Assembly: GCA_030765065.1 (NCBI GenBank)
Contig: CM060988.1
Coordinates: 174,261,065 to 174,325,064, forward strand
Length of the DNA stretch: 64,000 nt
Direction of reading: 5' to 3'
Source of the DNA: Deroplatys truncata
Lineage: Eukaryota > Arthropoda > Insecta > Mantodea > Mantidae
Shown: piece after piece, positions 10,296 through 21,115 of the stretch
Position numbering within the stretch: position 1 is the first letter of the stretch
Layout of the letters: every line of letters begins with the position of its first letter
Position numbers and translations under genes: made by a program
Notes under the pieces: generated by a model
Database searches by the model: none
Seen by the model: the letters and a program-made list of their open reading frames with translations, nothing else
Told to the model about the DNA's origin: nothing

Positions 10296-13200
10296 CTGCA
10301 AGAAAACAAAATTGATACATCAGTGGCTGTTGTCTCATAAAGATGAATAATGCACCAACTATTCCATTCATACTGACCAATAACGCTTAGCAATGCCTCA
10401 TATCGACCTATAATTATGATCATTTATCTTATTATATGCTTGCAAGAAAGTAATTTTATAAGATAAAAACCTCGTTAAAAGTGTTTATTGGAATACGTCA
10501 CCCATCTCGTTGTTTATAAGTCCTGGAGAAATTACGAAATCCTACTACCTCAACATCAACTCCAGTCTCCATTACCGAAAACCAATATATTCTTTCAGCT
10601 TTGACAAATGTGGTTTTAAACAATACCATATTCAAATAATGTTAATTTTCTTACAAATTGTATTCTTGAAAAAACCATATCGGGTGCGATACATTCACAT
10701 GACTTTCTCAACCCTCTACCTATATTAGTGGGTATACGACTATTCTTACTAAAATTTAAGAACTGGATGCTATATGCTGGCCTTAAAATTTCCACATTCC
10801 TTCCATGCAATCCTGGAAAAGAACTAAATACTGAGAAGACTTTAAAAGAAGTGTAGTGAACAATTCGACCCATTAATAAAGATATCTCAGAACTGGCTTA
10901 TGCCACCAAAAATGAATTGAATTATATTGTGTGTTTTAAAAATATCTACAATTTTTGTGTAGTACGTTTTTGTTTTTCCCTTAACGTTTGACACTTACAT
11001 ATTATACAAAATTCCTTCCGAATGAAGTGGACTTCATAGGCCATTCCCATAAATTTCAACACATTTGTCTTATTTGACATGTAAATATTTTTAATATATA
11101 GTATTCTAATCAAAATCTTTATAGCCATTTTTTAGAAAATCAAAAAGTTTCGTAAAGTGTAGCATGTAAGGGTAGTTAGGTGGGTAGATTTTTTTGAAGG
11201 TGTTCGTATCGCATCTTTGAAAGGTACTGAACCTAAATAGCAAGTTTGGTATTTATCTGACTTTTCGTTTTTGAGTTATGCTGTTCACAGACACACTACG
11301 GACATTTTTTTTCTAAAAATTCTTTATTTGTATTCAGATGAAATCTTGGTGTCGAATTTTTGGATGGAATGCAATACCTCCTATATCTGCTATATACGTG
11401 GTAAAGAAGGTAAAAATGTTTATTGTATTTTTAACGTTAATTATATTACGGTTAACTATTTTCTCATTCCCAGTGATAGTAGCATTGCTTAGTATTTCGT
11501 AACACATTCTATTCTTTATTCATTTAGTATGCCGTGATCTGACAGCTGACATAATGATTATTTCATTTTAAATAACACATGTAAGAAAGTTGTTATTATT
11601 TATGTTCTCTGTTACATTTTAATGATGAAATAGTCATAAAAATGCCCTTCGAGGTTATGAGTTTGATCAGATAAATTCACGAATGGGATTACTTGTGATT
11701 AATATTACAAATCCACACATTCTAAATGTTACTTAATAATGTTGTCACAAATAAAGTGTGTGCAACAAACCCCATACATTGTATCAACTGAAATAAAACA
11801 TAAAGCGAGAAAATAACTCAATTTTGAATATTAAACTCTCGAGTGTAAATGAAAATTTCCTGACACGATGCCAGAAATGTGTGGATAAAGGACATTTCCA
11901 ATATCTCTTATGATAAGGTGTGTGATTATTACCATTCTAAAAGTAACTGCAATTAGGAAAACGTGAGGCGGTTGAGGGGATATTATAAATGTTCAGACGG
12001 CAGTCCAAGCTGTAGAGGCCGGAATGTGAGCCGCCGCGCGGTGGTCACTTTTTGAAAAAAAGACACTGGAGATAGATAAGGCATCTTTATCGGTGTCAGA
12101 TTTTTAAAGTCACTGCTCAAACACTTAGGGCATGGGTCATTGACCGTAAATACAAACTTAAGATAGAAGTTAAAAGTGACTATAATAAAAGCACAAGAAA
12201 AGAAAAAAGAAAGAAAAAATCTCATGTGTTACACTCACATGACTTTCTCTATTCTTGTACAAACTATTCTTACAAACGCTTATTCTCCATATGCTTCATG
12301 TTAACCGAGATAACGAGATGTTAATCTTATTGCTAATTTTCTTGTAGATGCAAGGGGAACTGTTAGGCTTTAAGATATAGTCAAATATTTTACGACCTAG
12401 TTGCTATGTGGAGTATTCCATTCTTTTTGCATTACCAGGACAAAAAAATAATAACGAATTTGAGAAAAAGTATAAATATTGGAAAATTTAAGGGAACAGC
12501 AAGCAATATCTCGAAAACGGTTCACTCAACAAAAAATGTATATGACATAAATTGTGTATTTTACCGCGATCTACATTTTTGTGTAGTAAAATCTTGTCTA
12601 TCTCATATGGTTTACCAGTTATGATACTTTAATCAAAATCGTCAGAGCCATTTTTGAGAAAATTAAAATTTTCGAAATATTTTCCATGTAAAGGGTAATC
12701 TGGAGTAGAGGGATTTTCTTGAAAACCTTTGTGTCGCATCTCTGGAAGATACTGAACCTAAATACCAGGTTTAGTGTTTATCCGACTGTTCGTTTCTGAG
12801 TTATGCTGTTCACAGACACACACACACACATGGACATGTTTCCAATAATGTTTTTTTTTTTTGATTCTGGAGGCCTCAAAACATATATTTCTGGCGAATT
12901 CTCGGTATCGATCTTTTGGGTGGAATACAATACTTCCCCTACTTACTATACGTAGTAGAAAAAATAAAAATAAAGAAAAAATAGAAATAGTTTTCCTCTG
13001 ACTAAATGAACAAATTTTATCAAACTTCGCGTACTTCAGCCAGAAAGTTTTTTGACAGTTCCTCTGGCCAACCAGTAGATCCCAACATGCCAGTCTCCTT
13101 CACGGTGAAGTTAGAAATATTTCTGTGAATCTAATTGTTTGCTGTTTCTCCTACTGTACGCGTTCTGTCAAAATATGTATCCAGTCTTAGTCCCCATTAG

Positions 13201-13455
13201 ACCACAGCAGTTATGGAGCGTTCACAAATAAAACTCAATTTAATTAATCTAATTTGACACCTTTCCATGAGATTTATAGGTTTTTAAATATTCCTAATTT
13301 TAAAATAATGTTGTATTGAAAAGTAATACGTGGGATTTCAAAATTATATTCGTAAATATATCAAAATTCTAAGAACGTTCTAAGCCAAAATAGGAGTCTG
13401 TCACCATGGTAATATAAAAGAGACTAAAAGTGTGTATACTTACTGTTGATCTCAT
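9549..13455 (-). CDS. Secreted Gly/Tyr/His-rich repeat protein, cuticle type
   Basis: Proposed two-exon gene: exon 1 coding 13455-13444 (Met-Arg-Ser-Thr), intron of 3.15 kb with GTAAGT donor at 13443 and TTTTCTTGCAG acceptor at 10296, exon 2 at 10295-9549. The product has about 252 residues. A signal peptide (KYLITLCLFVLAAC) is followed by an acidic stretch rich in Glu and Lys, a dibasic Lys-Arg, then about 210 residues of GYGG, GGGYGG, GGHGGGYG and GGYKSSYG repeats with Tyr, His, Ser and a few Lys and Arg. Such proteins are known from insect cuticle, where Tyr and His can take part in cross-linking; no chitin-binding R&R domain is seen. The Lys-Arg could be a processing site. Secretion is well supported; the exact role is not. 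The intron holds two R1 copies and a DUF4817-element end. Confidence 0.8.
10680..11416 (-). repeat. R1 repeat, older subfamily copy in the intron
   Basis: Starts TCGGGTGCGATACATTCACATGACTTTCTC and ends TATATACGTGGTAAAGAAGGTAAAAA. It keeps R1 landmarks in minus order, such as AAATCAAAAAGTTTCG, CTGAACCTAAATAGCAAG and GAGTTATGCTGTTCACAGAC. Confidence 0.7.
11750..12060 (+). mobile_element. 3' end of a DUF4817-type DNA transposon (family D1)
   Basis: Starts near a TGTGCAACAAACCCCATACATTGTA motif, followed by remnants of a transposase C-terminus (TTGAATATTAAACTCTCGAGTG, CCAGAAATGTGTGGATAAAG). It ends in the family's GC-rich tail AACGTGAGGCGGTTGAGG ... CCGCCGCGCGGTGGTCACTTT. The same module recurs at 32946-33260(-), 34500-34735(+), 40555-40930(-), 42625-42780(+), 43640-43835(+), 49555-50010(-) and 50155-50445(+). 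Frames are broken. Confidence 0.65.
12217..12971 (-). repeat. R1 repeat, internally deleted copy
   Basis: Begins TCTCATGTGTTACACTCACATGACTTTCTC and ends TTACTATACGTAGTAGAAAAAATAAAAA. About 100 bases found in other copies, after GGTTTACCAGTTATG, are missing at 12620. The CA tract is at 12815-12830. Confidence 0.8.
13199..13253 (+). repeat. SINE tail fragment (S1 family)
   Basis: Carries ACCACAGCAGTTATGGAGCG then TTCACAAATAAAACTCAATTTAATT, the 3' end of the S1 SINE, without a recognisable tRNA-like head. Confidence 0.6.
13444..13455 (-). CDS. Candidate exon 1 of the Gly-rich gene
   Basis: Minus strand ATG AGA TCA ACA followed by GTAAGTAT. It supplies an in-phase (phase 0) start, giving Met-Arg-Ser-Thr-Lys-Tyr, a basic n-region ahead of the hydrophobic core. 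It lies about 25 bases after a likely start site and 51 bases below a TATA box. No cDNA is available, and another start exon in the intron cannot be excluded. Confidence 0.7.
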
Positions 13456-13475
13456 TGTAACTGGAGTTGTAATGA

Positions 13476-13513
13476 GAATGATGTAGGTTCATGATAATGT
13501 CCACGTTTATATA
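13476..13513 (-). promoter_or_regulatory. Core promoter of the Gly-rich gene
   Basis: TATATAAA on the minus strand at 13513-13506, with an initiator-like CATCATTC at about 13483-13476, roughly 30 bases downstream. This spacing is typical of an arthropod TATA/Inr promoter. Confidence 0.7.
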
Positions 13514-14115
13514 CCAAACTCCGCTTTCGTCTTCCGTTTCCGTATGAGTGAGAAACTGCATATGCATCTGCCCCTCCCCCTGGAAACCAGATCAACTACA
13601 CACCGCGAAAGTTCGTTTACCTCATTCTCTAAAAAGCAATATAAACAATGTTATGATCTGAAGTAATTTGACACCTGCACCAGTCGTACTCATTGATATA
13701 TTGATAAAAGCAAGGACATTAATTTAATTAACCTGATCTAAATTTCACCTTGATCATTACCGTCTTTCGTTTACTTTCTATGCATAAAACAACTGTGAAC
13801 GAGAACTATTATATCACCTTACTTTAGGCTTGCTCTAAAATTATAAGGAAACAAAACATCAAAATAACCCGAGGGGGAAATAAGAGCTTTGTAAAGGCGA
13901 AACCTTCACCTTCCTGCATATGCCTAAAATGCTATAGTATTAAACGAGTTAATCTTCTGTATATGTATATCTGTTCTCGAAATCTGCTCGACAGACTTTT
14001 GAAGAAATGATCACCCGGAGTAATAAAAAAAACAGGTTCTTGCAGTTCTCTTTGCAGATGATACAGGATCATTCGCTCTCAATTATCCAATAGTATTTTC
14101 AGTATGCTAAATATA
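13514..14115. other. Region upstream of the Gly-rich gene promoter
   Basis: No gene is seen. It includes a pyrimidine-rich patch near 13570 (CCCCTCCCCCTGG), which may belong to the upstream regulatory region. Nothing else is assignable. Confidence 0.35.
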
Positions 14116-15340
14116 CTACTGTTTGTGAAAATTGCAACACCAAGAAGGAAACGAATGAATTTAATACCACAGGTTAGGTACATGACAAGTAACAAATGAT
14201 AAACATTTCTAATCTTAGTATTTAGTGTGGCCTCCATGCGCTGCAATTAGAGCTGTTATAGGCCGTGGCATTGAATCAAAAGGTTCTGAATAAGTTTTTG
14301 AGGGATTTCCCTCCACGCAGTTTGTATTCGAGCCCACAAATCCGTGACACTGGTTACTGGAGAACCGTGATGCACCAGGTGCCGACCAACCATATTCCAG
14401 ACATGTTCGATGGGCGACATGTCAGGCGAACGTGCAGGCCAGGGAAGCAATGGTACGTCACTCTTCGAAGAAGGCTTGTACATTCCTCGTAATATGTGGC
14501 CGTTGGAGATAACTGAAGCGGGGGGAGTACCTCAGGATCTAAAACAACCGTTAGGTACCGGTTGCTATTCAAAGTGCCCTCAATTCGTAGGAGGCGAGAT
14601 CGGTTGTTGTAACCAATGGTGCCCCAAACCATCACACCTGGTGTTTGTCCGCTATGCCGCTCAACAATGCAGCCCTCCAGGTTGCGCTCACCACGGTACC
14701 ACCGGACACGTATGCGCCCATCACTGTAGGACACGTTGAAGCGGGACTCGTCCAAAAAGACCACATTTTGCCACTCAGCACCCCAGTGATGGAATCCAAG
14801 TGCCTATTGCGGTCGGAGGAGGTTGTGATTTCTGTAAAATGGAAGCCGACGTAATGGCGTGCATGCAACCAGTGCAACCTGCTTCAGACGGCTACGAACC
14901 GTTGATGCAGACAAGTTCACACTTGTTGCAGTGCTCCAGCGTCGAGTCAACACTGTGGATGAAGCTGTACGGTCCGTTATAGCCATGCGGATAAGATGAC
15001 GGTCATCCCGTGCTGTGGTCATGCTCCATGGTCCAGTACCCGCTCTTCGCTGCGTACGACCTTCATCTATTCACTGCTTCCACACACGCATCACTGTCGT
15101 AACAACATGCCGATATGGCTCCCTTTGACGTCGACAAGGCATACTAGCATTCACTTTATTGTTTCCACCTTGTTTGACAACTCTGCAGTGACTACACTGG
15201 ACGCAACACTGACCTTGTCAGACCGACACGAGAGGGCTCTGCTCGTCTTACGTGTACCCCATGTATCTGCAAACCTAATCACTTCCACCAAGTTTAGAGT
15301 TATTTGGGAAATTGTTGCAATTTTCACAAACGGCAGGTAA
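14116..15340 (-). mobile_element. Tc1-like element with terminal inverted repeats
   Basis: The left end has CTGTTTGTGAAAATTGCAAC at about 14119-14138 and the right end GTTGCAATTTTCACAAAC at 15314-15331, a good inverted repeat with TA dinucleotides nearby. The transposase is on the minus strand. At about 1.2 kb, the unit is shorter than an intact Tc1-like element. Confidence 0.85.
14256..15230 (-). pseudogene. Tc1-like transposase, broken
   Basis: Minus-strand frames give an N-terminal HTH region near 15020-14800, then VFLDESRFNVSYSDGRIRV (first catalytic Asp) and GVMVWGTIGYNNRSRLL. After a frame change comes LPWPARSPDMSPIEHVWNMV (final Glu-containing motif) near 14430. The segment that normally carries the second catalytic Asp, in a QQDNARPH-like motif, is missing between the last two blocks, and the frames shift several times. 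It cannot encode an active DDE enzyme. The family is named by these motifs. Confidence 0.85.
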
Positions 15341-16145
15341 TTTGTTTGACAGTAGCAAAATTCATATACATTTTGAAAAAAACTAGGTTGAGACCTATCT
15401 TATATATTGTATACATATGTATATATAATATGTGAATGTTTTAGTTATAGGAAACTGAATGTAAGTATAAAATGATATTTAGTGGCGCCGCTAGGCTGAC
15501 TTCCTGGACACGCCTCCTTCAACACGACACAAGGCTGGACGAAGCAAGTGATGTGAAAGACATGACATGACACTCGAAATTCGTTGAGATGAGATGTGCA
15601 AGATTCCAGAGGTTTCCAAGGATGTTTACTGAGGTAATCCAATAAGGGTAGAAAACAGATTTAAAATATATGAATGAGCGAATGACACTGAAGCATCTAA
15701 ACGCCAGGGAAAAATAGGTTTGTAAGCGTTATAACTAGTATTGTATAAAAGGGAGGGTGAGAATGAAACGGGGCGCATTTTCAAGTTTAACATTCTGCTT
15801 GCTTCGTGTCAAGTGATCTACTTATGACAGGATGTGTATAGAAAAGAATGAGGCATGTTATGGTGTTGTCGAGTGGCAATGACGTCGTGGCAATAATCAG
15901 TGTCCAGTCACACGATCACACCTGAGATAAGAGTGAATAGCCGAGGGCAACTGATACATCTTGGCAGCTAATAACCTACCCATACATACTTATCGCCTGC
16001 TTAAACAGTCCACAGGATGCATTCATTTTCGCACAAAAATTAAAAGTAACGCAGACAACACTAAACATGAAGGCAACGAAGGTAATTTTAATTGTAGTCA
16101 ACAACCTAGAAATGTTCATAAAAATTCACATATATACCAAAAAAG
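15341..16145. other. Unassigned intergenic DNA
   Basis: No gene, RNA or repeat boundary is seen. A GC-richer patch around 15480-15560 has no recognised homology. Confidence 0.35.
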
Positions 16146-17195
16146 CCTGATATGTTGCACTCACATGAATTTCTCTACTCTTGTACAAACTATTTTTACA
16201 AACGCTTATTCTCCATATACTTCATGTTAATCGAGATATTAATCTTATTGCTAATTTTCTTGTAGATGCAAAGGGAATTGGTAGGTTTTAAGCGATAGTC
16301 AAATATTTTAAGAGCTGGTTGCTATGTGGAGCACTCCATTCTCTTTGTATGCCCAGGACATAAAAAACGAATAACGAATTCCCATTTGAGAAAAAGTATA
16401 AGTATTGGAAAATTCAAACAAATAATAAAAAATATCTCGGAAATGGTTCACTCCACAAAAAAATGTATATGACATAAATTGTGTGTTTTGTGTAGAAAAA
16501 TGTTGTCTATCTCTTACTGTTTACCAGCTATGGAAAAGGCATTCCGAAAGAGGAGGATTTTTGCGGACGTTCCCTGAAAATTCAAGATATACATGTTATT
16601 TGTCATGAAAATATATTAAATGATGATATTTTAATCAAAATCGTTAGCCCTTTCCATGAAATTGAGTTTTATTTATGGACGCTCTTTAGCTGCTGTGATC
16701 CTTAGCGTCCCATTCTATATTGGGCGTGAAATACCGGTAATTTTGTTCAGAGGCCTCTTTATCAGGTTTGAGGTTAATTTACGAGCCGTAAATCTACGAC
16801 ACGGGACCACCGGCTTTACTTCCCCTCCGAAGGAAGCCATGCTAAGGATTTTTACACCGAAAAGATCCATCGCCCTCAGCCGGGTTTGATCCCGCGACCT
16901 CGGGAACTAGAGAAACCATGGAGGACGACAATGTTCCATGTAAGGGGTAGTCTGAGTTGCGGGTATTTTCTTGAAAATCTTCCTGTCGTATCTTTGACAG
17001 ATACTGAACATAAATACCAAGTTTGGTATTTATCCGACTTTTCGGTTTGGAGTTATGCTGTTCACAGACACACACACGGACGTTTTCTAAAAATGCTGTT
17101 TTTTGGATTCAGGGGGCCTCAAAACATGTATTTCCGGTGAAACCTGGGTATCGAATATTTGGGTGGAATGCAATACTTCCCTTACTTAAGCAGGA
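16146..17195 (-). repeat. R1 repeat interrupted by a SINE
   Basis: Begins CCTGATATGTTGCACTCACATGAATTTCTC and runs to about 16655 (TCGTTAGCCCTTTCCATGAA). It resumes at about 16929 with ATGTTCCATGTAAGGGGTAG and ends before 17195 (ATTTGGGTGGAATGCAATAC). The interruption is the S1 SINE at 16660-16928. The CA tract is short (17064-17077). Confidence 0.75.
16660..16928 (-). repeat. S1 SINE, tRNA-derived, near full length
   Basis: The minus strand has a tRNA-like head containing CGCGGGATCAAACCCGGCTG (B-box-like, 16900-16881). A body with GGGGAAGTAAAGCCGGTGG, CCGTGTCGTAGATTTACGG and CCTGATAAAGAGGCCTCTG follows, and the 3' end reads AGCAGCTAAAGAGCGTCC then ATAAATAAAACTCAATTT. Length is about 270 bp. 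It sits inside an R1 copy, so it is younger than that insertion. Tails of the same family are at 1499 and 13199. Confidence 0.75.
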
Positions 17196-18180
17196 CTTAC
17201 ACAGGCCAAGCAATGACCTACAGGTTTCCAAAAAGAATTTTACTACAATGGCATAATATTATTTAATTCAGTTACATATATAAAGGAACTGTAAAATAAT
17301 ACAAATAAGTTGAAGTTAGCATTAGAAAGTGACCTTATTACTCACATCTTCTGTACAAAGAGGGATTTAATTCATTCAAGAAAAAGCTTTACTACTAATT
17401 TTACTCCAAAAATCTGATGCTACCTTCTCTACCTACTATTTACGTTACAGAGAAAGTAAAAAATCTTATAACCATATTTGTTTTGTTCTTCTCCACTAAC
17501 AAAAGTTTTGCGTCTCTCGTACGATTGTTTAAATTTCTATGGAATAGTATATTTCAGTCTGCTCAAGAGGTCTAAAGTAATTTTCCCAGAAAGTAAAATA
17601 TTTCTTTTAGATAAATCTGTTGGATGTATTCCTAAATTAGATCATAATCAGAACATTCGACGTTGTTACTATGACAACCAGGGGCATATGATGAGTGGTA
17701 CAAGGGTAGAAAAGAAGTTAATTAGCTCGTCTTTTGAAATTTAAGAAGACATTTTACAATAATTGATAGTGTACCATGCATTATGATACGAAAATTATGG
17801 AGTATCCTGGCAATTTAAGAAAGTGGGAAACCAGCTTTGTTGCCTTGAAGCATAAAAGTACATAAATCTGATGAGAGCACGAGAAAGTGTTGTGAACGAG
17901 TCTCGAAGCTGTTTAGTTATATCACAGCCTTCTTTTTTTACGGTTGCATGATCAGTGTAGGTTACATTTTTCAGTTTTAAGTGCGCACGTACTTTCCCGT
18001 ATGACATTCACTCTCTGTGTAAAACGCAAAGCTTTCTTTCCACTTTAGCTATAATATTTTGATCCATGCAATTTGAGGTCTTATTTATTATCGGATAAAC
18101 ACGTGTTTAAAACGTCAAATATGAATATAAAGGTGCGGAAAAATGTGCACAAAATTATAGAGTACAAAGGTACAACTTAT
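17196..18180. other. Unassigned DNA with R1 scraps
   Basis: 17397-17461 resembles two joined R1 ends (CAAAAATCTGATG and GTTACAGAGAAAGTAAAAA). Otherwise no gene is seen; short open frames at 17478-17744 and 18007-17795 have no recognisable motif. Confidence 0.35.
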
Positions 18181-18880
18181 TAAAATTTAATTACTAAATA
18201 CAAGAAGAAACATACTTTACATACAAGCAGCACTTCACAGAACCCTAACAAAAAGGACGCAATATACAAGAATTTTGCATACCATCCTGTAATGTTTAAA
18301 TATTTTGAAAAATTATTCAGAAAATATAATATCCAGCTTGTATAATTTGAGAAATATGTTGAATAAACCTTTGACTAGTACAATAGGTAATACAAAAAAA
18401 TCAGGTATATATCAAATTAAATGTTAAGATTGCCAAGTTTCATGTTTCGGTAGAACAAAGAGAAATTTAAAAATACGTTTGAGTGAATATCAAATAAATA
18501 TAAAATTACAACAAATAGATAAATCAGCAGTTGCTAACCATAAAATAGGACGGGTAATAAAATTATTAGAACCTATACAGACTCCTTCACAATTGGAAAT
18601 TTGGGAATATTTTGAATTTTGAAATCCCCACCAACAGACTACTTGATGCAGCTTATCCAATCAAATTGCAAGAGAGAGCAAATAAGTGAGTTCCCAATCT
18701 TCACCACAGATGGCAGTAACTTCAAGACAACCAGATTACAACTTTTCCCAATAGAGGACAGAAAAATCACCTGAGGTATTTCTTGGGGGTCAGGGGAGTG
18801 AGCTGAAAGTCAGTCGCCTTTTAGCTGAAGATGGCAGAAAGACGTCTTCCGAAAGGGCTACTCAGTAAATATCAAGCACA
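18181..18880 (+). mobile_element. Penelope-like retroelement remnant with GIY-YIG region
   Basis: From 18401 the plus frame reads Ser-Gly-Ile-Tyr-Gln-Ile-Lys-Cys, then a stop, then DCQVSCFGRTKRNLKIRLSE and a later SAVANHKIG block. This matches the GIY...YIG nuclease layout of Penelope-like elements (GIYxIxC, xxxYxGxTxRxxxxRxxEH, AxHxxxxxH), with YIG changed to CFG. The stretch before it (18190-18400) could be the end of the reverse transcriptase. The 3' part near 18800-18870 includes AAGATGGCAGAAAGACGTCTTCCGAAAGG, a 3' end style seen in these elements. Stops and shifts make it inactive. Confidence 0.7.
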
Positions 18881-19009
18881 GATATTATGTAAATTAAAAA
18901 CGTAGCGACTCACCATATTATAATGCAAAGGCAGTAATAAACTAAGCATTTCGAGGTTAGGAACATAGGGTTGCAGACTAATATAAGCGATATCTCATAA
19001 GTAATGTAG

Positions 19010-19840
19010 GTTTATAAGCAAAACTTTATTTCAAATTTACTGTTACAGGAAATGATTGTAGTCTTCAAATATTCTATAGTCCTGAGCCACCTTTCAGCGA
19101 GGTTTGCTTTCCCGTAACGGTACCAGTTTCTGGATTTTGAAGCGAAGAATTCGTTCACACCCATTTCAACTGCTTCAATGTTTTCAAAATTTCTTCCGCG
19201 TAAGAAATGGGTCATGAATCCAAAGAGACGGTAATCTGATGACGCAAGATCAAGGCTATATGCTGGATGTGGTAGCAGTTCGATTCCTTCCAATTCCTGA
19301 ATTTTGTCCACTGTATTAACTCTGTATTAACTAATGCCGATACCTCTGTCTGAAGCTTGATGAACTCGTTTCAGTTGTTGAGAATAAAGATCCGCATCGA
19401 CTGAACGTCCATTTGGAACAAATTCTCACATCTTCAAAATTCCGCTATACACATATTATTTTGGGGCTGAACCGATTTTTTTAACAACGTTTGCAGGCTG
19501 ACGGGTATCGGTCCGCTGTTTCGAGGTGTATGGGTTTTCATCACATGTGACAGTTCTGATAAATCTATCATTTTTGGGATTAGCGATTAGCTGACGACAG
19601 ATATCCACTCTGTTGTGTTTGATCAGGTGTCAATTCATGTGGTGCAAATTTACAGCTTGTGAACGATTTTTAAGTATCTTAATATGGCAATGTTTGGCGT
19701 GTTTTGAAGTACCAAGTTCTTCTGACAAATTCAAAGTGCTGCAAATCCTTAGGTCAAACAAGGATTACATTCGATAAAAACAGTGATGCCACTCTTCCTG
19801 GGGAACTTCAGAAGACAGGTTTTCATAATGTCCCACTGCT
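19010..19840 (-). pseudogene. mariner-family transposase remnant
   Basis: The minus strand at about 19311-19012 encodes a C-terminal mariner block: ELLPHPAYSLDLASSDYRLF, then FLRGRNFENIEAVEMGVNEF and NWYRYGKANLAERW. Upstream parts are scrambled by stops and shifts, with recognisable pieces such as an ETADRYPSACK block near 19500. The DD34D end motif is near-complete (Asp in SSDYRLF), but no continuous frame exists. Confidence 0.7.
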
Positions 19841-20112
19841 TCATCTGATGACGCAAAAATGATTCCACTCATTTTATATTTAAGTTTTGGAAACAAAAAG
19901 GTGCTAGGTCAGGGCTGTATGGTGGAGGATTAATGGTGCTGACATTTAGGGCATCCAGATACTCAGTTGTTTTGCCGTATGCTACGATGCGTTGTCATAA
20001 TGTAACATTTTTTCTTTTGGGTGTTTTTCACGATCCTTTTCAAACTTTTCAGTAACGGTCCATTCATTTTCTAAAGTTACAGTAGCAATATGGTCGTTTT
20101 AGAGAAAGAAAA

Positions 20113-20968
20113 AATCTGATGTGTTACACTCACATGACTTTCTCTACTCTTGTACAATCTAATTTTACAAACGCCTATTCTCCATATGGTTCATGTTAAT
20201 CGAGATATCGAGATGTCAATCTTATTGGTAATTTTCTTGTAGATGCAAGGAAAATATGGTAGATTTTAAGCGATAGTCAAATATTTTAACGCTGGTTGCT
20301 ATGTGGCGCATTCCATTCTCTTTGCATGTCCAGGACATAAAAAAATGAATAACGAATTTGAGAAAAAGTATAAGTATTGGAAAATTTAAGGAAATAACAA
20401 GCAATATCTCGAAAACGGTTCACTCAACAAAAGAAATGTATATGACATAAGTTGTGTATTTTAACGCGATCTACATTGTTTGTGTAGTAAAATTTTGTCT
20501 ATCTCTTATGGTTTACCAGTTATGCAAAAGTCGTTCACAATGAAGAATACTTTTGGAGACATGCCCAGAAAATTCGAGATATACATTTCATTTCTCATGA
20601 CATTATCTTAAACATATGATATTTTCATCAAAATCGTTAGAGCCATTTTTGAGAAAATTAAAATTTTCGAAAAATCTTCCATGTAAAGGGTAGTCTGGGG
20701 TGACGGGATTTTCTTGAAAACCTTCGTGTCGCATCTCTGGTAGATACTGAACCTAAATACCAAGTTTGGTGCTTATCCGACTGTTCGTTTTTGAGTTATG
20801 CTGTTCACAGACACACACACACAGACACACACACGGACATGTTTCCAAAAATGCTTTTTTTGGATTCAGGAGGTCTCAAAACATGTATTTCCGGTGAAAT
20901 CTCGGTATCGAATTTTTGGGTGGAATGCAATACTTCCCCTACTTACTATACGTAGTAGAGAAAGTAAA
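20113..20968 (-). repeat. R1 repeat, full-length copy inside mariner remnant
   Basis: Runs from TCTGATGTGTTACACTCACATGACTTTCTC to TTACTATACGTAGTAGAGAAAGTAAAAA, with A runs at both ends. It is nearly identical to the inverted copy at 21497-22378; both share even a chance 60-codon frame. The CA tract with CAGA interruptions is at 20811-20838. Confidence 0.88.
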
Positions 20969-21115
20969 AAGCTAGTAATCCATCTTCTTAGTAACACTGC
21001 AAAATGCGTCAGACATTTGTAGGCTTGGTTCTATTTGAAAAACCCACTGAAACCATTGACGTTTCTTCTCAGGACCATAACAATAAATCTAAGATTCATC
21101 ATCAGTAACGATAAT

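Noticed and set aside
10296..10301. Start of the Gly-rich frame at the TTG of Met-Gln-Lys-Tyr
   Set aside because: TTG CAG is the end of the splice acceptor (TTTTCTTGCAG), and there is no reason to use a non-ATG start.
14265..15340. Plus-strand open frames of 60-114 codons across the Tc1 element
   Set aside because: They mirror the minus-strand transposase; the recognisable motifs are all on the minus strand.
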